Origin: Chloroflexota bacterium
Lineage (GTDB): Bacteria; Chloroflexota; UBA6077
DNA: 8,771 bases
Assembly: GCA_021788565.1 (NCBI GenBank)
Contig: JAJYKO010000167.1
Span: 1 to 8,771 of the forward strand
Direction: 5' to 3'
Below, in pieces: positions 5,209-8,771 of this stretch. Below the pieces are notes generated by a model. That model saw only the letters and a program-made list of their open reading frames with translations, was not told where the DNA came from and did no database searches. Every line of letters begins with the position of its first letter. Position 1 is the stretch's first letter. Both the position numbers and the translations under genes were made by a program.

Positions 5209-7968
5209 ATGGTACTCACAGAGTCGCAGCGAAGGGCCGTCGAGCACGACGGCCGGAATCTCCAGCTCATCGCGTGCGCGGGCTCCGGAAAGACGGAGGT
5301 GGTCGCGCGCCGTGTGGTTCACCTGCTTACGCCCGGTCGCAAAGGCAGCCTTCGACCGGGCAACATCATTGCGTTCACGTTCACCGAGAAGGCCGCCGCG
5401 GAGCTGAAAGAGCGCATCGTCACGCGGACGCGCGAGGCGTTCGGTGAGATCCCCGGCCTCGCGGAGATGTTCGTTGGCACGATTCACGCCTTCTGCCTGG
5501 AGCTGCTCAAGTCCGAATCTCCCAAGCACCTGAAATACGAAGTGCTGAACGAGGTACAGCAGGCTCTGTTCGTAGATCGGAATAGTGTGAAGAGCGGGCT
5601 GACGACCTCGACTGACCTGAGCGGTGCCGTGCTCAGGCGATACAGGGACACCGGCCACTATGTCACTGCGCTTTCGATCCTTCGGGAGGCAGACCGGGAA
5701 GCCCAGGCGCTCCAAGGCTGCTCGGTGGTTGAGGGTCTCGCCGCCTACCAGGCTCTGCTCGAGGCGAAGAGCTACCTCGACTACTCGGCTATTCTGGACG
5801 AGGCGGTCGCCCTGCTGACAAACGATGACGGGCTGCGGGCTCGCCTGGCCGAGCGCGTCAAGTACGTCGTGGTGGATGAGTACCAGGATCTGAACCCCGT
5901 CCAGGAGGCGATTGTCTGGTCGCTGCATGAGCTAGGTGCGCGGATCTGTGTCGTGGGTGACGACGATCAGACCATCTATCAGTGGCGCGGTAGCGATGTC
6001 GAGAACATCCTCACGTTCGAGCGACGCTACCCGGCGGTCGAGCAAGTCCCGCTTGAAGAGAACTTCCGTTCCAGCGACGGCATAGTCGAGACGGCACGAC
6101 CCTTCATCGAGCAGAACGCAGTGCGGCTCGAGAAGGCCATGAAACCCACGGGCGCGCAGCCGTATGAGAGCGGCGACATAGTGGCACTGTCGTTCGCGAG
6201 CCCTGCTGATGAAGCTCGCTACATCGCGGAGACGATTCTAGCGTTGCGCGGCGTGGCTTTCTCTGAGGACGGGGCTGAGCGGGGCCTTTCGTGGTCGGAC
6301 GCGGCGGTCCTGCTTCGGAGTGTAAAGGCCAACGCCGAGCCCATCACGGAGGCCCTCCAGACAGCCGGAATCCCATTCGTTGTCACGGGGATGACGAACC
6401 TGTTCGGGACCGCCGAGGCCGAGGCTGCGCGGCAACTCTTCTACTTTATCGGGAACCGTCCCGGAGTGGACGAGGCAGCGGTGAGGGCCGCGTGGCAGGG
6501 CGCCGGACTTGGCCTCAAGGGTCGGGAGCTCGACGGAGCTATCGTGGCGGCGGCCGCGGCCAAGGCCGCGCTGACGGACCCCGACCAGAAGCGCTGGGGC
6601 CAGTACTCGATTCAGCGTGTCTTCCTGAGCTTCCTCGAGGAGGCTGGTGTTCGCGAGGAGCGCGTGCCCGCTGGGCGCGGCGAGGTGGTGCTGTATAACC
6701 TTGGCAAGTTCAGTCAGGTGATCTCCGACTTCGAGACGATCCACTACCAGTCCAAGCCTGTTGAGAAGTACGGGTCGTTTGCCGACTTCCTCCAGTATCG
6801 CGCCGAGGACGCCTATCCCGAGGGCTGGCAGGACAACCAGTACGCCAACCCCGACGCCGTGCGCATCATGACAATCCACGAGGCGAAGGGGATGCAGTGG
6901 CCGGTCGTGTTCCTGCCGGCATTGCTGAAGAACCGGTTCCCCTCGAAGAAGCCGGGCGGGCGAAACGTCTGGCATCTGCTACCAGCAGGCGGCATCAAGC
7001 GCCAGGCGCGTTTCGAGGGAACGATCGAAGACGAGAGGCGGCTGTTCTATGTCGCTATGACGCGCAGCCAGAAGTTCCTGCACCTGACCTGGGCTCCCAT
7101 TCCCGGCAACCAGCTCTTTCAGAAGCGGTCCCAGTTCTGGGACGACATTCTCGCCTCCAGGTACGTCAAGCGTCGGCCTCCGGACTACTCCAAACGCAAG
7201 CGCCTGGCACCGCGGGCGCGCGCTGGCGTGGCGAACGTCGTCTTCTCGTTCAGTGACCTGAAGTACTTCTTCGAGTGCCCCTACCAGTTCAAGCTGCGAA
7301 TACTGTACGGGTTCAACGCCCCGATCCACGAAGCGCTCGGGTACGGCAAGTCGCTGCATGACGCTCTCGCGGAGGTGCACGCCCGCGCCATACGGGGCGA
7401 CTTGGCTGAGGAACGCGAGGTGCCGCGGCTGCTCGGGACGCACTTGCACACGCCCTATGCGTACCCGGGTCTGAGGCGGGAACTGGAGGCGGCAGCAGAG
7501 CGTGTGGTCCGCGACTATCTGCGGGACAACCGGGAGCTGTTCGACAAGCTCGAGTTTTCCGAAAAGCAGATCGAGATCAGCCTCGGCGATGGCGTCACCA
7601 TCAACGGCCGCATTGACCTGGTACGCCGCATTGACACGGGCGAGACGACGATTGTGGATCTCAAGTCCAGTGAGCGAGCGCAGGCAGAGGATGTCACCGA
7701 GGCGCAGCTCCACGTGTACGCGCTGGGCTACCAGGATCTGACGGGCCGGCGTCCGGATTATGTTGAGGTTTACGAGCTGGAGGAACGCAAGCGCAAGCCG
7801 CGCTCGGTAGACGACGACTTCATCGCGGACGTGAAAGAGAAGGTGCGCCACGCTGCGGCATCGCTTCGGGCGGGCACCCTGCCGCCAGCACCGGATGCCA
7901 GCAAGTGCAAGGCGTGTGACTACGGGGGCATGTGCACCGCCGGAAGAGGCGCAGCGCGAACGAAGTGA
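5209..7968 (+). CDS. UvrD/Rep-family helicase fused to a PD-(D/E)XK nuclease with Fe-S signature
   Basis: This 919-residue SF1A helicase-nuclease acts on DNA ends or single strands using ATP. Visible motifs are: Q-motif LTESQRRAV (3-11); Walker A ACAGSGKT (22-29); Ia FTFTEKAAAELKER; Ib GTIHAFC; Walker B VVVDEYQD (220-227); motif III VVGDDDQTIYQWRG from 248; motif IV ENFRSSDGIV; motif V RIMTIHEAKGMQWPVV from 552; and motif VI ERRLFYVAMTR (609-619). The C-terminal nuclease starts near residue 677 and has D803 (GRIDLV), D817-L-K819, and QLHVYALGY. Four cysteines, C690 (ECPYQF), C900, C903 and C909 (C-x2-C-x5-C), match the AddB-type 4Fe-4S arrangement that pins the nuclease domain. The start is fixed: in-frame codons back to the TGA at 5131-5133 include no ATG, GTG or TTG. 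A GGAAG lies 2 bases upstream, closer than ideal. The protein is single-chain and shorter than AddA, so it is better called a UvrD-like defence or repair helicase-nuclease than AddA. It lies 16 bases before a DNA methyltransferase gene. Confidence 0.93.
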   Translation: MVLTESQRRAVEHDGRNLQLIACAGSGKTEVVARRVVHLLTPGRKGSLRPGNIIAFTFTEKAAAELKERIVTRTREAFGEIPGLAEMFVGTIHAFCLELLKSESPKHLKYEVLNEVQQALFVDRNSVKSGLTTSTDLSGAVLRRYRDTGHYVTALSILREADREAQALQGCSVVEGLAAYQALLEAKSYLDYSAILDEAVALLTNDDGLRARLAERVKYVVVDEYQDLNPVQEAIVWSLHELGARICVVGDDDQTIYQWRGSDVENILTFERRYPAVEQVPLEENFRSSDGIVETARPFIEQNAVRLEKAMKPTGAQPYESGDIVALSFASPADEARYIAETILALRGVAFSEDGAERGLSWSDAAVLLRSVKANAEPITEALQTAGIPFVVTGMTNLFGTAEAEAARQLFYFIGNRPGVDEAAVRAAWQGAGLGLKGRELDGAIVAAAAAKAALTDPDQKRWGQYSIQRVFLSFLEEAGVREERVPAGRGEVVLYNLGKFSQVISDFETIHYQSKPVEKYGSFADFLQYRAEDAYPEGWQDNQYANPDAVRIMTIHEAKGMQWPVVFLPALLKNRFPSKKPGGRNVWHLLPAGGIKRQARFEGTIEDERRLFYVAMTRSQKFLHLTWAPIPGNQLFQKRSQFWDDILASRYVKRRPPDYSKRKRLAPRARAGVANVVFSFSDLKYFFECPYQFKLRILYGFNAPIHEALGYGKSLHDALAEVHARAIRGDLAEEREVPRLLGTHLHTPYAYPGLRRELEAAAERVVRDYLRDNRELFDKLEFSEKQIEISLGDGVTINGRIDLVRRIDTGETTIVDLKSSERAQAEDVTEAQLHVYALGYQDLTGRRPDYVEVYELEERKRKPRSVDDDFIADVKEKVRHAAASLRAGTLPPAPDASKCKACDYGGMCTAGRGAARTK

Positions 7969-7971
7969 CTC

Positions 7972-7977
7972 AGGGAG
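7972..7977 (+). promoter_or_regulatory. Ribosome binding site that sets the methyltransferase start
   Basis: AGGGAG sits 7 bases before the ATG at 7985, an excellent spacing. The same frame stays open further upstream to an ATG at 7895, but that extension lies wholly inside the end of the helicase gene. This site therefore favours 7985. Confidence 0.75.
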
Positions 7978-7984
7978 TCAGAGT

Positions 7985-8725
7985 ATGGCCCGAACTCCGA
8001 AGCCGAAGTCTGCGAAGAAGGTCACCCGATACACCTACGGCGAAATCAAGGAACCGCGGACGCCCGAAACCGGGCACACACCGCTGCTTCCAGCCGAGGA
8101 GCAGGTCGTCACCCTGCCGATGGACAACGGTTGGAGCAAGGCGGTGGTTGTGGGCAAGCTGCCGGAGGGAGACGGACGGCCGGTGGTTGTGGACATGGAT
8201 CCGGCGGCTGACCCCGTACTCTTCTGGGCAGGAAAGCGCAACAGACGCGAGGTGCCGGTCCTGCCTCTTCAGCGGAACGAGATCGTGTCCGAGTCCCGGA
8301 TCGCGCAGATCATTGAGCGGGCACGGAAGGCGGCCGACGAGAAGTCTGGAGTCTCGAGGCAGGGGCACCTATTCGCTGACCTCGAGAAGGAGCTGCGCGA
8401 GAGCGAGCGGAGCAAGCGGGTCGAATTCTACACCCACGACGAGGGGTGGAAGAACAAGCTGATCTGCGGCGATTCGCTGCACGTGATGGAGTCCCTGCTC
8501 CACTACGAGAACCTGCGCGGGAAGGTGCAGACGATCTACATCGACCCGCCGTACGGCATCAGGTACGATTCGAACTTCCAGCAGCGGGTGGACTCGACCA
8601 AGAACGACGAGAAGGATCAGGCCGACGATGTGCTCACGATCAAGGCGTTTCGGGACACGTGGGCACTAGGTGGGTACCGCCACATGATCCCTGACAGTTT
8701 CTGGTTGTGTCTGTGCGCCACATGA
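7985..8725 (+). pseudogene. Site-specific DNA (amino) methyltransferase, N-terminal fragment
   Basis: The first about 228 codons read as the start of a large N6-adenine/N4-cytosine DNA methyltransferase of the kind found in type III-like modification genes. A basic leader (MARTPKPKSAKK) is followed by an N-terminal region with PETGHTPLLPAEEQVVTLPMDNGWSK-like sequence (residues about 27-52), LICGDSLHVMESL around G162-D163, and the catalytic motif IV D187-P-P-Y190. The matching sequence ends at FRDTWALG. Homologues normally go on for several hundred residues, including the AdoMet-binding FxGxGT motif I, which lies after DPPY in this class. Here the frame instead runs about 18 unrelated codons through a repeated element and stops at 8723-8725. 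The fragment should be inactive, because motif I and the rest of the fold are missing. It follows the helicase-nuclease by 16 bases, so the two were probably one operon. Alternatives are an assembly join or a rearrangement at the same point. Confidence 0.8.
8678..8696 (+). repeat. Direct repeat, copy 1
   Basis: CGCCACATGATCCCTGACA matches the copy at 8716-8734 at 18 of 19 positions, starting 38 bases upstream of it. Both copies are followed by a related TCTGG (8700-8704 and 8736-8740), shifted by 2 bases. It is a probable transposase-binding site at a mobile element end. Confidence 0.75.
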
Positions 8726-8734
8726 TGCCTGACA
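8716..8734 (+). repeat. Direct repeat, copy 2
   Basis: CGCCACATGATGCCTGACA differs from copy 1 only at the 12th base (G for C). The stop codon of the interrupted methyltransferase frame (8723-8725) falls inside this copy, so the repeat itself ends the reading frame. Confidence 0.75.
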
Positions 8735-8771
8735 CTCTGGCTTCAGGGGCGGCCGCGCGGCAGCGGTCGGA

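Larger units (their letters stand above)
8671..8771. mobile_element. Probable end of an insertion sequence interrupting the methyltransferase gene
   Basis: Methyltransferase similarity stops at about 8670, in the middle of a conserved stretch. The sequence that follows starts with TG at 8671-8672 and carries two direct copies of a 19-base motif. Multiple repeated transposase-binding sites in a subterminal region, with ends beginning TG, are a known feature of IS21-family elements, which is why I suggest that family. No transposase codons can be recognised before the window ends, and the target-site duplication and other end lie outside. The exact boundary could be off by a few bases. A non-IS rearrangement is possible. 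Confidence 0.5.

Noticed and set aside
5059..5928. 289-codon antisense frame over the start of the helicase gene
   Set aside because: It lies opposite the Walker A and B region of a well-supported helicase and shows no recognisable motif; long antisense frames are expected in GC-rich coding DNA.
6979..7851. 290-codon antisense frame inside the helicase-nuclease gene
   Set aside because: It is fully opposite conserved helicase motifs and the nuclease domain, with no domain of its own; it is a shadow.
3063..7968. Gabija system (GajA plus UvrD-like GajB)
   Set aside because: The ATPase upstream is DUF2326 with no TOPRIM domain, and 388 bases separate it from the UvrD gene, which also carries its own nuclease. 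This is not GajAB.
5209..7968. AddA of an AddAB recombination complex
   Set aside because: The protein is shorter than typical AddA, carries the Fe-S cysteines normally found in AddB, has no AddB partner next to it and lies beside a methyltransferase.
7895..7984. Earlier in-frame ATG for the methyltransferase
   Set aside because: The 30 extra codons overlap the helicase C-terminal cysteine cluster, while AGGGAG at 7972-7977 is perfectly placed for the ATG at 7985.
1..8771. CRISPR array, tRNA or rRNA genes
   Set aside because: No regularly spaced repeat array, cloverleaf or rRNA-like stretch was seen; the only clear repeat pair is the two 19-base copies at the right end.

Overview
The window is high-GC bacterial DNA. 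Every supported gene lies on the + strand and the gaps are short. No rRNA, tRNA, CRISPR array or phage structural gene was seen. I cannot name the species; high GC with strongly G/C-ending codons would suit an actinobacterium, myxobacterium, proteobacterium or similar GC-rich environmental bacterium. The content is typical of an accessory defence island: nuclease-helicases, an SMC-like ATPase with an HNH nuclease, and a DNA methyltransferase.

Layout. (1) 1-1923: a DUF2075-type protein with an N-terminal PD-(D/E)XK nuclease fold and an SF1-like helicase/NTPase. It is open from base 1, so its true start lies just outside the window. (2) 1924-2095: a short gap with two small GC hairpins. (3) 2096-4820: a tightly packed three-gene operon with 4-base overlaps (GTGA, then ATGA). 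It encodes an HNH endonuclease with a C-terminal ABC-3C-type domain, a 75-residue middle component resembling MC6, and a DUF2326 SMC/RecF-like ATPase. This looks like a complete ABC three-component (ABC-3C) conflict system, known mainly from comparative genomics. (4) 4821-5208: a 388-base gap with no convincing gene. (5) 5209-7968: a 919-residue UvrD/Rep-family helicase fused to a PD-(D/E)XK nuclease with a four-cysteine, AddB-like iron-sulphur signature. (6) 7985-about 8670: the N-terminal part of a large amino-methyltransferase with a DPPY motif, 16 bases after the helicase. (7) About 8671-8771: the methyltransferase frame stops matching and two near-identical 19-base direct repeats appear, 38 bases apart. 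This looks like the end of an insertion sequence or other mobile element, possibly IS21-like, that cut the gene.

How the genes may work together. In the ABC-3C operon the DUF2326 ATPase would act as an ATP-driven sensor or clamp on nucleic acid, the small protein would be an adaptor, and the HNH protein the DNA-cutting effector. The UvrD-nuclease and methyltransferase form a second transcription unit and could be the restriction and modification arms of one system. Loss of the methyltransferase would then matter for how the nuclease is kept in check. The DUF2075 protein is a third, probably independent, module. Functional links between modules are inferred from proximity only.
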